A program made the translations under genes and the position numbers. Shown here piece by piece: positions 37,085 to 47,040 of a stretch of DNA of 64,000 nt (the first letter of the stretch is position 1; each line of letters starts with the position of its first letter). The stretch comes from Halocatena marina (GTDB lineage Archaea > Halobacteriota > Halobacteria > Halobacteriales > Haloarculaceae): the NCBI RefSeq assembly GCF_023276375.1, contig NZ_JALLPK010000001.1:1302001-1366000 (forward strand), read 5' to 3'. Below the pieces are notes generated by a model that saw only the letters and a list, made by a program, of their open reading frames with translations, was not told where the DNA came from and did no database searches.

Positions 37085-37130
37085 GATGTCCCTACCAAAC
37101 GGCTACTGAGAACCCAGTGTAGGGAACATC
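37085..37130 (-). promoter_or_regulatory. Predicted stem-loop in the 5' leader
   Basis: Read on the - strand, GATGTTCCCTAC (37130-37119) pairs with GTAGGGACATC (37095-37085): 11 pairs, one bulged base, 23-base loop. It begins one base after the shared 19-mer, as in copy 1, though the stem sequence is different, which is what covariation under a conserved structure would look like. Confidence 0.6.
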
Positions 37131-37131
37131 T

Positions 37132-37173
37132 TCCCAGCACATTTCCACACTGAAATCGCCATTGTATAAAAAG
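37132..37173 (-). promoter_or_regulatory. Promoter with element shared by both Asn-rich genes
   Basis: On the - strand: TATA-like CTTTTTATAC (37173-37164), then 13 bases, then GTGTGGAAATGTGCTGGGA (37150-37132), one base different from the copy at 21530-21548. The element-to-ATG distance is 71 bases in both. Confidence 0.7.
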
Positions 37174-37497
37174 TATCTCTTCATTTAACTATATGTGGAA
37201 GTATAGTAGATATTATGTGAGGGGTTAAGCGTTCAATCGCTATACAGACAGCAATTCAGTCGATAACCAAATCTATTCTATCAGAATTATGTATGTGACT
37301 TATCTTCGTCAAGAATTGAAATAACACATCTAAAATGATTGATTCACACAGTTCCTCCAACCGCTATCTATATGTCAAGATATTTTCATGCCAGTATGTA
37401 ATTTCCAGTCACTAACTGTAACTGGACTAGAGCATCGTTGTAGTCTGAATGATACGATCCACGAGCATAAGAGGCGTGCAGTTCTACACGACGATAT

Positions 37498-38157
37498 ATG
37501 CCATCTTCGGACGAGTCGGACTCTTCTGTGGATACCCGCGAAGCAATCATGGAAGCTACGTTTCGCGCTCTTAGTAAACACGGCTACTCCGATCTTCGTA
37601 TGCGTGACATCGGTGAAGAACTCGATATGAGTCGGACACTCATCCACTACCACTACGACGGAAAACACGATCTCATCTCCGCATTCTTAGAGTATATTGT
37701 TGATAAGTACGAAGGAAACGTCGAAGTCACAGAAGAGACCGATCCGTGGTCGGAACTTGACCGCCGGATCGACCAGTGCTTGTTCGGAACTGAACTCGAC
37801 GATGAGTTCGGTCATTGGGAGCGCATGCGTGTCTACCACGATCTCTTCTCGCAGGCACAGCACAACGAACTCTATCAGGAAATTCTCTCTGAACACTACG
37901 AGCGACTCCGAGAGAGCATCATACAGGTTTTAGAACGAGGAATTGAGGAGGAAGTGTTTCACAAAGTGGATGCCGAGGAGATGTCCCAACTCATCACAGA
38001 CATCATCCATGTCGCTCGTGAACGTCGGATTTCCTTGGGACGGGAGAGTGCTCCAAAGCAAGCACGGAGTGCTATAGACGATTATATCCTCTCCTCGCTG
38101 GTCAAGCCCGAGTTCGTTATCTCGTCGATAAAGCAATCAAGTAACGATGGGAACTGA
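37498..38157 (+). CDS. TetR-family transcriptional regulator
   Basis: 219 residues. N-terminal helix-turn-helix: REAIMEATFRALSKHGYSDL, then RMRDIGEELDMSRTLIHYHY and DGKHDLISAFLEYI, the classic TetR pattern. The C-terminal 150 residues form the ligand domain. Targets and ligand unknown. The downstream genes on the same strand are broken, so its former target may have been lost. Confidence 0.92.
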   Translation: MPSSDESDSSVDTREAIMEATFRALSKHGYSDLRMRDIGEELDMSRTLIHYHYDGKHDLISAFLEYIVDKYEGNVEVTEETDPWSELDRRIDQCLFGTELDDEFGHWERMRVYHDLFSQAQHNELYQEILSEHYERLRESIIQVLERGIEEEVFHKVDAEEMSQLITDIIHVARERRISLGRESAPKQARSAIDDYILSSLVKPEFVISSIKQSSNDGN

Positions 38158-38535
38158 TATCTCTATCATGAAGGTACTGAACTACCAGATACCATTACTT
38201 ATTAGGATTCACCTCACATGTCCGATCGTCGACTCCTCCAATTGATCGATTCACTCTGGGTGTATATGGAAAAACAATCCGAGAGAATTGACCAAATGGT
38301 AAATGATATCGATATCCGTTGACTCGGTTATGTCTGAATATGATATTTAGGACGTTTACGCTACACTCAGATCACAGGTGAACTGTGGCTCTGAGCCAAG
38401 TTATGAGGTGACATCAGTCGATCTGAAAAGCGGACGCTTGGTCTTGGAAACTTGATTCGAATAAAGGGTGAGCTACGAGGTAGGAGACATTAGAGTAGAG
38501 TTCAGCGTAACGATCCGCCCTATGATTTTTATATC
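38158..38535. other. Non-coding stretch
   Basis: AT-rich, no recognisable gene; may be decayed sequence continuing into the pseudogenes that follow. Confidence 0.4.
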
Positions 38536-38895
38536 TTGACCATATGGTCAACAGTGTCGATATCATGGGAGATCAACAGGCTACACCACATAACGGCGTT
38601 CGCGAGCGATCCACAAGAGAACCTTGACTTTTTCCGGAACGTACTCGGAATGCGATTTATTAAACGGACGGTTCGATTCGATATTCCCGAGAAGATTTTT
38701 CATCTCTACTACGGGGACGAGGTCGGAACCACCAGTTCGATTGTCACGTTCTTTCCCATCGAAGATATGCCCAAAGGGAAGGTTGGTAAAGGCCAGATCA
38801 GTGGGTGTGGACTAGTCATCCCAGCGAAGTCAGTCGACTATTGGGAGAACCGATTCGAAGAGCACAAAATCGAGTATACGACGACAGAGCGGGAC
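38536..38895 (+). pseudogene. 5' fragment of a ring-cleaving dioxygenase-like VOC gene
   Basis: Encodes about the first VOC module: RLHHITAFASDPQENLDFF, then RNVLGMRFIKRTVRFD and FHLYYGDEVGTTSSIVTFFP, the start of glyoxalase/bleomycin-resistance ring-cleaving dioxygenases (about 310 residues when whole). The similarity stops near 38895 where sequence of an unrelated hydrolase begins in another frame. No good ATG in frame. The rest of the gene is missing, so this is a deletion remnant. Confidence 0.75.
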
Positions 38896-39212
38896 TTTCT
38901 GACGATCAGCTTGTGCTTTCGCACGCCGATCGAAAGGTAGCTCCGTGCGTGATGGAAACGACAGATTGCTACCTGAGCTATACGGTGAGCTATCCGTGGC
39001 TGCTCGGAGTGACGCCACAGGACGTTGTCGCGGTCATTGACGAGTATGGTCCAGATCGTGTCTTGATAGAGACAGACAGCGCAGGAATCCTCAGGAGCGA
39101 TGTGTTCGCGTTCAAGAGAACTATCTTTGAACTCTATCGGTTGGACCTTGATCTTGCCACAATTAGACAGGTCGTCGACGAGAACCCACGAAAGGTCTTG
39201 AACGACAAATAG
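38896..39212 (+). pseudogene. 3' fragment of a TatD-like/metal-dependent hydrolase
   Basis: About 100 C-terminal residues in a different frame from the preceding fragment: LVLSHADRKVAPCVMETTDC, then GVTPQDVVAVIDEYGPDRVL and IETDSAGILRSDVFAFKRT, ending PRKVLNDK. ETD-type and NPRKVL motifs match the end of TatD-like amidohydrolases. The N-terminal two thirds are absent. It joins the dioxygenase fragment directly, evidence of a deletion between two formerly separate genes. Confidence 0.7.
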
Positions 39213-39485
39213 TCGTACACTTGTTGACGGTGCCGGGAGACTGATATCCAAGACAAGTTCATTCTGCCATCCACTGCTGTTATCACATATAGAGAATAGA
39301 GTGGGTCAGCTCTGTTGTCTTCTATACATCATAGTCGCCTGAATATCATCAACGTCGGTTGCAACGTGATTTTCCTATCTGACATCTCTCGTGTGGATGA
39401 GAACAGTTTGTGGAATTCTTCAACGCTGAGGTTCAGCGTGGCATTCACAGCGATGATCAACACACGCCAATTTCCGCACTCGCAA

Positions 39486-40459
39486 TCACATTCGTGCTCC
39501 GCCAGTGTTTCCGAAATAGCAGCATTGCAGTACTCTGGATATCATCACTATATGATCTCTGACTGATTCAACAAGTTGGATATTAAGTCCTGCAAGGGAA
39601 GATGGCACGATTGTGATTGAAGATTCATTTTCATGTCCGATCATATCATGAGTAGTCAAAAACGCCTGCGCCCGGTCGAGACTCTTGACTTCGACTATAA
39701 GTGCAACGAATCTGTCGCTTCTCTGTGGAATGAGTCGTACGCCCGATCCATCAGAGAACCCCCACCGGTTGGAAGTTGTTTCGGCGATTGGTGAAAAAAT
39801 CATTCCACCTACTTCGAGCTGTGTCGACGTTTTGTGTGCCAATTACGACATCTCGAAGACCAACAACTCCTAACGGACCGCCTTCACGTTCGCGGAGCGA
39901 GCAATGTGCCTCCGCACGCTTAAAGTTTTCAGCAAACTTAGAGTCATAGTTCACCAAAAAGATCATCCCACGTGGGAACACACGATTCAGGAAGGGGCTA
40001 CTATCCCTATCGTTTGGACGCGAGAGCAAACGCTCTGGGAGGAGCTTTGTCGCTGCAAAAAACGCTTTTTGCCAGCGGGTTTCACCGAGAAGGCCACCGA
40101 CGTAGAGAGTAACCCAGAGATGTTGAGGAGCACCGTCTTCGTCTCGACGAACATAGGGCACTACTGCACTGTGAGAGAGGTCACGTCGCTTTAGTTCACC
40201 TTGGCTCTTCGTAAGCGTTGCTGTCGTCGGGTCGAAGGCGAGACCGTAGAGACGAGCATTTGGTTGCTCGCTCGGCTCACCGAACGAGTTCGAGATCGAC
40301 ATTCCCGAACGAGACACCAACGCTGGCAAATGCTGGATGATTTGAGAGTGGCCACGGAGAAGGTAATCCGAGCACATCAGTAAGCGTTGAGAAGAGCGGT
40401 TCAGGACGTTCGACACGGACAAGAACATGGTCAATATGCGAGATAACTGATCCGGGCAT
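39486..40459 (-). pseudogene. Frameshifted VOC-family protein gene
   Basis: Three consecutive frames on the - strand spell one VOC-like protein. It starts MPGSVISHIDHVLVRVERPE at 40459. The frame changes near 40280-40300, after FGNVDLE, to FGEPSEQPNARLYGLAFDP, which runs to VDTARSRWNDFF. It changes again at a run of six A bases (39793-39798 on the + strand) to SPIAETTSNRWGFSDG, ending after LNIQLVESV. The homopolymer shift could be a recent mutation or a sequencing error; the first shift makes a true pseudogene more likely. It is convergent with the VOC/hydrolase remnants. Confidence 0.75.
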
Positions 40460-41041
40460 GTGAGTGGCTCCTCTTGGAGAGTGAATAGATCTATTCTTCG
40501 CGCTGATACACACTTTTTGTTTAACTATCGGTTTCACTACTGAGTGCCACGATCGTTTCAACGTCTCAACGTTGTCCTCGGCGATACCGTAACGAGATCT
40601 GAGTAGTAGAACGTGTCTGATCGTGGGTACTAGAAACTCGAGATGGCTGTTGCAGCTCTACGTCATGTTTATCAAGTCATTCACAATCAGAAATCAGTCA
40701 TAGTAGGAAAGCCACCGTGTCACTTCATCATCAATCGATAGCTAGTTGTCATCAGTCGACGGCCGGCAGACGAAAAACCCCCGTTCAGTGCGGCTGGATA
40801 GCTTTTTGTCGATCCATCTGGGCCCAACGATCCAAACTGATCATGGACTGTAATCTATGTCATATGTTTGTCTATTGTACGAATACGTGACGTATTTTCA
40901 AGACAACACAAATATCCGACTGAGTCGAATTTCCAACCCATTCATTGTAAATATATAGAATTCTCTGTCTTTTTGTGTGAATCGAATGTATCGAATTACC
41001 CAAAAAGCATATGACAATATCCATGTAATATTCTTACAAGC
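40460..41041. other. Non-coding stretch
   Basis: AT-rich; the last 100 bases presumably hold the promoter of the deacetylase-like gene. No gene recognised. Confidence 0.45.
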
Positions 41042-42361
41042 ATGCAGAATCAAACGACCCGTCGAATGTTTCTCGCAGCGGTCGGTGCCACCGGGGCAGT
41101 ATCACTTGCCGGATGTTCGAGTATTCCCGGCAACGGCGGCGGCGGTAGTGAGCCAAAACAGCCCTCAAATACGACCGGGAGTGAGAAACCCAGCACCACC
41201 GAGCCAGGGGGCGACAGCACCGCAACAGAGAAGGGGGGGAAGGATACATCATCAAATCGTGGATCAGTGGTCGACGACTTCGAGGGCGATGTCGACTCAC
41301 GCTGGGGAATCAATAATGGCAAATACAAAGTAACAAAGAAGGACGCGTTTCAGGGCAGCCAGTCGCTCGTTCTGGAACCGAAGAAGAACGCAAAAAAGCC
41401 AGTCGCCAAGATCTTCAAGTCGTTTTATCCGAAGGCACTCGATCTCAGCAAACACGATCTATCGCTCGCGGTGAAGGTGAACAAGCCAAAGGATATCAAG
41501 GTATCTGCAGAAGTCATCGCGCCCGCTGAGAGCTCCATGCTCACGGCGACCCGATATATCCCGTTGGAGTTAGACGGTTGGGTGCGGTTCGATCTCGGGT
41601 ACACCGCCATAACAGGCAACCCCACCATGGACAAGGTCTCTCAAGTGAACCTCCAGATCGGACCGTTATCAAAGGGACAAGACTTTCAAATACTGATTGA
41701 TGATCTCCGAAAATATCCAAAACCAAAGAAAGGAAAGGTGATGTTCCAGTTCGACGATGGACACATCACGACCTACAAAAAGGCATATCCGATTCTAAAA
41801 AAGAAGGGCTGGCCCGGCTCGGTCGGAATTATTCCCGATGCAATCAATGGAGATAAACGGATGACTGACCAGATGATGCAAGAGATGGGCAAGTCAGGAT
41901 GGGATATGATGGCACATGCCAGTGAGCTGCTTCCAAAGCTTCCAGAGTCAAAACAACGGCAAATCCTCCAGCAAGCCAATCAGTATCTCAATCTGAAGGG
42001 CTTCAAAAAGGGTGCGCGCCATTTTGTGGCCCCATACAATCGAGTGAACCAAACGACGCTTGATCTGATCGATGAGCTCTTCGAGACAGGCTATCTGTTT
42101 GGCGCCTGTCCCAACAATGCACAGCACCCGAGCAACCCGAGTTTCATCTCTCGGGTGGAAGGGCCCTCTGTCCGGGGTGCCCGCCGGGCGATCAACGTCG
42201 CCGAGAAGACCAATCAGTTGGTCGTTATTGCATACCACGCAATCGGGAACGGTAACAATGCCACGTCAGAGAAGGCATTCAAACGGATCGTCAACCACGT
42301 CGAGAAGAAGAACGTGGACGTTATCACACCCTCGCAACTCGTTGATGGAAAAAACTGGTAG
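41042..42361 (+). CDS. Tat lipoprotein with polysaccharide deacetylase-like domain, copy 1
   Basis: 439 residues. Signal TTRRMFLAAVGATGAVSLAGC combines a twin arginine with a lipobox (Cys about 25). Residues 30-75 are a Gly/Ser/Thr linker. Residues about 78-225 are a beta-sandwich, carbohydrate-binding-like domain (DDFEGDVDSRWGINNGKY). Residues about 235-439 are NodB/polysaccharide deacetylase-like: KVMFQFDDGHITTYKKAYPI, with the metal-binding DD, then DMMAHASELL where typical enzymes have SHT, and FVAPYNRVN. It would act on surface or environmental polysaccharides outside the cell. Paralogue at 43765. Confidence 0.88.
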   Translation: MQNQTTRRMFLAAVGATGAVSLAGCSSIPGNGGGGSEPKQPSNTTGSEKPSTTEPGGDSTATEKGGKDTSSNRGSVVDDFEGDVDSRWGINNGKYKVTKKDAFQGSQSLVLEPKKNAKKPVAKIFKSFYPKALDLSKHDLSLAVKVNKPKDIKVSAEVIAPAESSMLTATRYIPLELDGWVRFDLGYTAITGNPTMDKVSQVNLQIGPLSKGQDFQILIDDLRKYPKPKKGKVMFQFDDGHITTYKKAYPILKKKGWPGSVGIIPDAINGDKRMTDQMMQEMGKSGWDMMAHASELLPKLPESKQRQILQQANQYLNLKGFKKGARHFVAPYNRVNQTTLDLIDELFETGYLFGACPNNAQHPSNPSFISRVEGPSVRGARRAINVAEKTNQLVVIAYHAIGNGNNATSEKAFKRIVNHVEKKNVDVITPSQLVDGKNW

Positions 42362-42926
42362 ATACTGCAACGTCGAAATAGTCACTTGAGTCACGTGTGC
42401 TGCCAATTGGTCTGATGACGTTTTTCGTATTGCTTGGCGCTCTCACTGCTACGAGGAGTTTCAATCCAGTGTGTCACTGGGACGAGAATCTATAACAGAA
42501 GGGCACTACGTTACAGAGGCGGGATCTTACTGTTGTATTCAGTGTGATTTACAAATCAGAACTCGACTCATTCAGTGTCTTACCCCGAGGCCAGTCAAAT
42601 GGTAACGTTCGAACCTCTACTGGAGAGATCCTCGGTTCGTTTCCAGTACCTCGATCAGATCTCCTTCTACTGCAAGATTGTACGGTGAGCGATTTGAGCG
42701 ACAGACAGTGATGGAACGTTCAAGTGCCACACTAGTTCGTCGAATGACCTTCGAGTGGGCCACACGAAGTCTCAGGAGGGACCCGCCGTTATATCGGTTG
42801 TGTTGCTCTGCCAGCTGATGCCCACTTACTGATGATGTAGCTCACCTTCTGATGATAGCAGTACCAGACTCGACATTCATTCACAGGTTGAATAAATACT
42901 TATATGATGAATATCTAGTTCCAGTC
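42362..42926. other. Non-coding stretch before the PadR-like gene
   Basis: AT-rich; a TATA-like stretch near 42895-42905 fits a leaderless GTG start at 42927. Nothing else recognised. Confidence 0.45.
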
Positions 42927-43310
42927 GTGACATTATCACCAACAGACAGCCTGTCGACGCTACAGTCAGATACAAACGAATTGAGCATCGTATCCGAATT
43001 GTCCGCTTTCCAGCGCCAGATTCTCGCTATCCTCGCAGAGGAGGCTCGCTACGGACTCGCGATCAAGAGCGAACTAGAAGCGTACTATGGTTCTGAGGTC
43101 AATCACGGCCGGCTCTACCCGAACCTCGATGAACTCGTCGAACTGGGTCTCGTCGAGAAAAGCGAACTCGATAAGCGAACCAACGAGTACGCGCTCACCG
43201 AGGCCGGCCACGACGCTATCTTGACTCAACTGTCGTGGATCTTCTCGCGCTTTGTCACCGATGAAGACCGCGCAGCGGAGATAAGAGGCCTCGTCGACGG
43301 CGTCCAGTAG
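42927..43310 (+). CDS. PadR-like winged-helix regulator, copy 1
   Basis: About 127 residues from the GTG at 42927. An ATG 25 codons earlier extends the frame, but the GTG is well placed after a TATA-like box and gives the same start layout as the paralogue at 58806. PadR helix-turn-helix: FQRQILAILAEEARYGLAIK, then SEVNHGRLYPNLDELVELGL and RTNEYALTEAGHDAI. It binds DNA as a dimer. It shares a 55-base identical run with the 58806 gene, so one is a recent copy. It lies between the two deacetylase-like genes and may regulate them. Confidence 0.86.
   Translation: MTLSPTDSLSTLQSDTNELSIVSELSAFQRQILAILAEEARYGLAIKSELEAYYGSEVNHGRLYPNLDELVELGLVEKSELDKRTNEYALTEAGHDAILTQLSWIFSRFVTDEDRAAEIRGLVDGVQ
43149..43203 (+). 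repeat. 55-bp identical segment within PadR-like genes (copy 1)
   Basis: Identical over 55 bases to 59004-59058, inside the wing-encoding part of both PadR-like genes. Flanking coding sequence is similar but has diverged. Confidence 0.85.
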
Positions 43311-43764
43311 CGGAGGTCTTTCCTCTCGCTGGTCCACAGCACGATCCCGATCGTGCTGTTCTTCCATGGATGCAATTTTTTGGGAGGTCTCTTCGCATCA
43401 GTAATCGCATTGCTATGATTTTTCGATCCTGTCGGTGCATCTCCGCAGCGGTGTCGTCGCGGATTGAGTATCTGCCTGCTGCACGAGGATGAGCGTCGTT
43501 CTTTGGGGGAATCCTCCATTCTTCCCCGACAAGAGATTCGTGCGCTCCGGTCAGCCATTGACCAGCATAGGACTGCTGAGCACCAATGCAAGCACGAACA
43601 TTCCTGCAGATTTAATTCATTTGATGGTTGTCGGATTTGTAAAATTGTCATTCAAAGAATCGGATTATGGGAAATTCACCCTCATTCAAACGAATACCAT
43701 AGTTTCGGGGCGGTAGGTGGGCTATAACTAATGATGGACCGTGGCTACGCGCCCGATAACCAGT
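43311..43764. other. Non-coding stretch
   Basis: Short frames here have no family signature. It probably holds the promoter of the second deacetylase-like gene. Confidence 0.4.
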
Positions 43765-45102
43765 ATGTTACGGAGAAAATTTGTCGGAAGTATTATTGCT
43801 GCCGTTGGCATCTCAGGATGCTTGGAATGGGGCAACGCTCCTCGCAACACTGAGCAATCGGAAGCTACGGATTGGAACAGTACGAAACGAACGCCGCATA
43901 GCCCGACAGAGACGTCGGTTCCGACCTCTCCGAACCGGATTGACTCAGAACCGACTTCAACTTCGACCCCCGCGGATCAGAGCGATTCAGAAATAAATCC
44001 GGTCCCACCTTATCAGGGACAGTTCATCGACAGCGGCCGCAAACTGGACAACTTTGAGGACGTATCGCATTGGAGCGGTGATATCAGGCAAGACACCGAC
44101 CGCTCCTTCAGCGGATCGCAGTCACTCCAGCTTCACTCGACGTCTGGCGAGGCAACAGCGATCGCTGATTATTCTGACGATCCGCTGGATCTTCGGGAAG
44201 CTGATCTCTCGTTCGCCTGCTATCAAGACCTTCCCGACGGACAGCCGTCGATGTTCGTCGACCTCTTTGCGCCCGATGCTGACAACCGTCTACAGTTCAA
44301 GTGGGTGTACCATGGGTACAAGGATCTCGGGTGGCAACGAGTCGATATCGCCCCGTTCGAAACAGTTGGGAACCCAGATCTGTCTGCGGTCGAAAAAGTG
44401 CGGATCACCCTAAACGCATCCAAGATTCGAGTGTGGATCGACGACTTCCGGGCGCATCCCGCGCCGGACGCAGGAAAGATCATCCTCCGGTTCGACGATG
44501 CACACGAACATCATTACACCGACTACTTTCCGCTGCTTTCAGAATACGGATATCCAGGGATCGAAGCCGTTGTTCTGAACAGCGTTGGACAACGTGACCG
44601 ACTGTCGGTAGCACAGATGCAAGAGATGCAGTCGGACGGTTGGGAAATGCTCAGTCACACAGTAGGGCACGATGATGTAACTAAGCTTTCAGAGGTCGAA
44701 CTCCGAAAAAATCAGGAGACAATGAAGGAATGGCTGACCGAGAACGGCTTTGAACGCTCATCAGCGTATTTCGTCTATCCGTTTAACCACTATGATGGCA
44801 AATCGCTCTCCGTACTCAACGACTATGTCGATCTCGGTTTCGCTGGCGGTGGTTTAGGGAACGTCGCGGTGACGAATCCACTGACGATCGCCTCAGTGGA
44901 CGCAGAAGAGTCTACTGCCAGACCGCTCGAAGCTATCGATCGAGCGGCGAAACACCGCCAGCTGCTCGTTCTGATGTTCCACACGATCGACACTGGTCAG
45001 CTAAAAAAGATCCTCGATCACATACGAGACAAGGGAGACCGACTGGACGTGATCAACGCCTCGCAGCTACAGGAGGAGTTCTCTCGCCTCCATTCCCAAT
45101 AG
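43765..45102 (+). CDS. Tat lipoprotein with polysaccharide deacetylase-like domain, copy 2
   Basis: About 445 residues from the ATG at 43765 (MLRRKFVGSIIAAVGISGC), which puts twin arginines directly before a lipobox; the frame reaches eight codons further. A Ser/Thr/Pro linker, then a beta-sandwich domain (DNFEDVSHWSGDIRQDTDRS), then a NodB-like domain with IILRFDDAHEHHYTDYFPLL (the DD pair kept), MLSHTVGHDDVTK (the SHT metal site kept) and YFVYPFNHYDG. The kept SHT suggests an active metal-dependent deacetylase more than copy 1. Same domain order as copy 1, clearly paralogous. Confidence 0.9.
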   Translation: MLRRKFVGSIIAAVGISGCLEWGNAPRNTEQSEATDWNSTKRTPHSPTETSVPTSPNRIDSEPTSTSTPADQSDSEINPVPPYQGQFIDSGRKLDNFEDVSHWSGDIRQDTDRSFSGSQSLQLHSTSGEATAIADYSDDPLDLREADLSFACYQDLPDGQPSMFVDLFAPDADNRLQFKWVYHGYKDLGWQRVDIAPFETVGNPDLSAVEKVRITLNASKIRVWIDDFRAHPAPDAGKIILRFDDAHEHHYTDYFPLLSEYGYPGIEAVVLNSVGQRDRLSVAQMQEMQSDGWEMLSHTVGHDDVTKLSEVELRKNQETMKEWLTENGFERSSAYFVYPFNHYDGKSLSVLNDYVDLGFAGGGLGNVAVTNPLTIASVDAEESTARPLEAIDRAAKHRQLLVLMFHTIDTGQLKKILDHIRDKGDRLDVINASQLQEEFSRLHSQ

Positions 45103-45416
45103 TTCATCTGTGTGCTGGCGGTGTCGATTTGAAGGGGTCAGCGCGATATGAGGAAGGAATGATCAACGCTTTTCTCTGATGCTATTGATCCTGTGGTAAA
45201 GATGTACAATACGGATCACGAGTGGCCACACGCCATTCTTCAGCAGTTTCTCCAGCAACGTCATCATGACAATTACACTATTTTGTTCAAACGGTTGCAT
45301 ATCCCCCAGATTGGAATCAGATCCGTAATTGCGGACGAGACGGGCATCGACGGTCAGCGAGGAGTTCGAGAGCGATCGGAGTATTCACCCTCTGTTGTTG
45401 AGTCTCGGTGGTGGTC
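45103..45416. other. Non-coding stretch
   Basis: No recognisable gene. Short frames at 45193-45420 overlap the next gene start and have no family signature. Confidence 0.4.
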
Positions 45417-45986
45417 ATGAAACGCCGCGGCCATCAGGGGGTTGTTCTCTTGGCAGTAGCCGGAATCATCTACGCCTTTGGTCTTTCCCGGCCGCTTCTA
45501 TCGACCGTAGCAATCGTTGGGATCTGGTGGCTCGAACCGTTACCAGACAAAGACCATCGTATCGGTTGGCTTGCGCACCGTAAGACGAGCCATTCTCTCG
45601 TGGCAGTTGGATTATCGGGGGTGTTCTTCGGCGGGTTGGGATGGCTGATCGGCCGGTACGCTGTCGAGCCGATAGTTGCGACCTTGTTTGCAGAGCCAGT
45701 CAGTGCTGGGGACGGAGTGCTATCGTGGTGGACTGCCCGCTTTGTAGCCCTCGATGCTCCGACACTCGCTGTGGCAGGCATGTGGATTGGGATTTGGGCG
45801 ATCGTGATCCACCTCCTTGGCGATGTGATCACAAAGGGAGGTCTCCAGCCTCTCTTGCCGTTTTCGCGGTGGAAACTCCGTTTTTCTCCACTTGCATACG
45901 ACAACAGAGTGGCAAACAATGGACTGTTTGTTCTCGGTGCTCTTGCGGTTGTAGCGTCTCTCGCGTCTATTTTCGGCCTGCTTTGA
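45417..45986 (+). CDS. YdjM-like membrane metal-dependent hydrolase
   Basis: About 189 residues from the ATG at 45417. YdjM/LexA-regulated hydrolase family: LPDKDHRIGWLAHRKTSHSL provides the Asp/His cluster, a later helix supplies HLLGDVITKGGLQPLLPF, then FSRWKLRFSPLAYDN. Four to five membrane helices. Members are thought to be membrane-bound phospholipase-like or metal-dependent hydrolases. Substrate unknown. Confidence 0.88.
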   Translation: MKRRGHQGVVLLAVAGIIYAFGLSRPLLSTVAIVGIWWLEPLPDKDHRIGWLAHRKTSHSLVAVGLSGVFFGGLGWLIGRYAVEPIVATLFAEPVSAGDGVLSWWTARFVALDAPTLAVAGMWIGIWAIVIHLLGDVITKGGLQPLLPFSRWKLRFSPLAYDNRVANNGLFVLGALAVVASLASIFGLL

Positions 45987-46047
45987 TCCTCTGAGCGTAC
46001 TTGTGTTACTGTCGTTATTTATTATTGACCATCACTAACTCATAGCC

Positions 46048-46935
46048 ATGGTACTACGTGACTTGATCGAACAACCGAAGTTGTTGCTGGCGATCGGTGC
46101 GTGGGATGCACTCACAGCGAGTCTAGCGAATCAGGCTGGGGCAGAAGCGATCTATCTCTCTGGTTCGTGCGTCGCCTCGTCGGTGACCGCCGGTCCAGAT
46201 ATCGGACTGATCACGATGACTGAACTGGTACGGCGCGCACGGCAGACCTCGAGAGTAATTGACATCCCCCTTATTGCCGACGCTGACACAGGGTATGGAA
46301 ACGAGATCAACGTGCGCCGCACCGTCGATGAATACGAGCGAGCGGGCGTCGATGCTATCCAGATCGAGGACCAACTCTTTCCCAAAAAATGTGGCCACTT
46401 CGAGAGGAAACAGCTCATCCCCGCTTCAGACTTTGCTGTGAAGGTTGAGGCAGCCGTCGACGTTCGTGAGAGCGACAGTTTTCTTGTCATCGCACGCACG
46501 GACGCCATCGCCACCGATGGTATCGAAGCGGCGATTCGGCGGGCTAAACTCTATAAACGGGCGGGTGCGGACGTCCTTTTCATCGAGGCACCGACACAGC
46601 GTGAGGAGATGGAACGCATCACCGAGGAGGTACCCGGGCCTCTGCTCGTGAATATGGCCGCGAAAGGGAAAACTCCACAAATGTCGGCTGAATCCCTCGA
46701 ACAAATCGGCTACGACATGGCAATCTATCCAACAGACGCATTTATGTCCGCACTGAAGACGATTCGAGAGACCTACGAAACGCTGCTCAAGACGGGAAGT
46801 CAGGAGCGTATCGTTGACGGAATGGTCGAGTGGGAAACGCGCAACAGAATAACGGAGCTCAACGATATCACGGCTCTGGAGGATCACTACAGCGAATCTG
46901 CGGATCGCTATGCCGAAATCTATGACTCACTCTGA
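46048..46935 (+). CDS. Isocitrate lyase/PEP mutase-family enzyme
   Basis: 295 residues, a TIM-barrel of the PEP mutase/methylisocitrate lyase superfamily. YLSGS (36-40), the metal-binding IADADTGYG (76-84), IQIEDQLFPKKCGH with the active-site loop KKCGH (113-117), and VIARTDAIATDG are all present. KKCGH is the cysteine-containing signature of the lyases, so C-C bond cleavage of a 2-methylisocitrate-like or related substrate is more likely than phosphonate chemistry. No prpC or prpD neighbour to confirm. Single gene. Confidence 0.9.
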   Translation: MVLRDLIEQPKLLLAIGAWDALTASLANQAGAEAIYLSGSCVASSVTAGPDIGLITMTELVRRARQTSRVIDIPLIADADTGYGNEINVRRTVDEYERAGVDAIQIEDQLFPKKCGHFERKQLIPASDFAVKVEAAVDVRESDSFLVIARTDAIATDGIEAAIRRAKLYKRAGADVLFIEAPTQREEMERITEEVPGPLLVNMAAKGKTPQMSAESLEQIGYDMAIYPTDAFMSALKTIRETYETLLKTGSQERIVDGMVEWETRNRITELNDITALEDHYSESADRYAEIYDSL

Positions 46936-47040
46936 TTCGATCATTGTCGATATTACGTTGTTGCTGAATCTTCGTCGCTGGCAGGGAGACACACTCAGAG
47001 CAAAATTCAAGCCCAAGACCCAACACCGACGCTCACTAAC

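Larger units (their letters stand above)
37061..37497. other. Divergent promoter region
   Basis: Holds the leader and promoter of Asn-rich copy 2 (listed separately) and, further right, AT-rich sequence that probably includes the TetR-like gene promoter. Confidence 0.5.
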
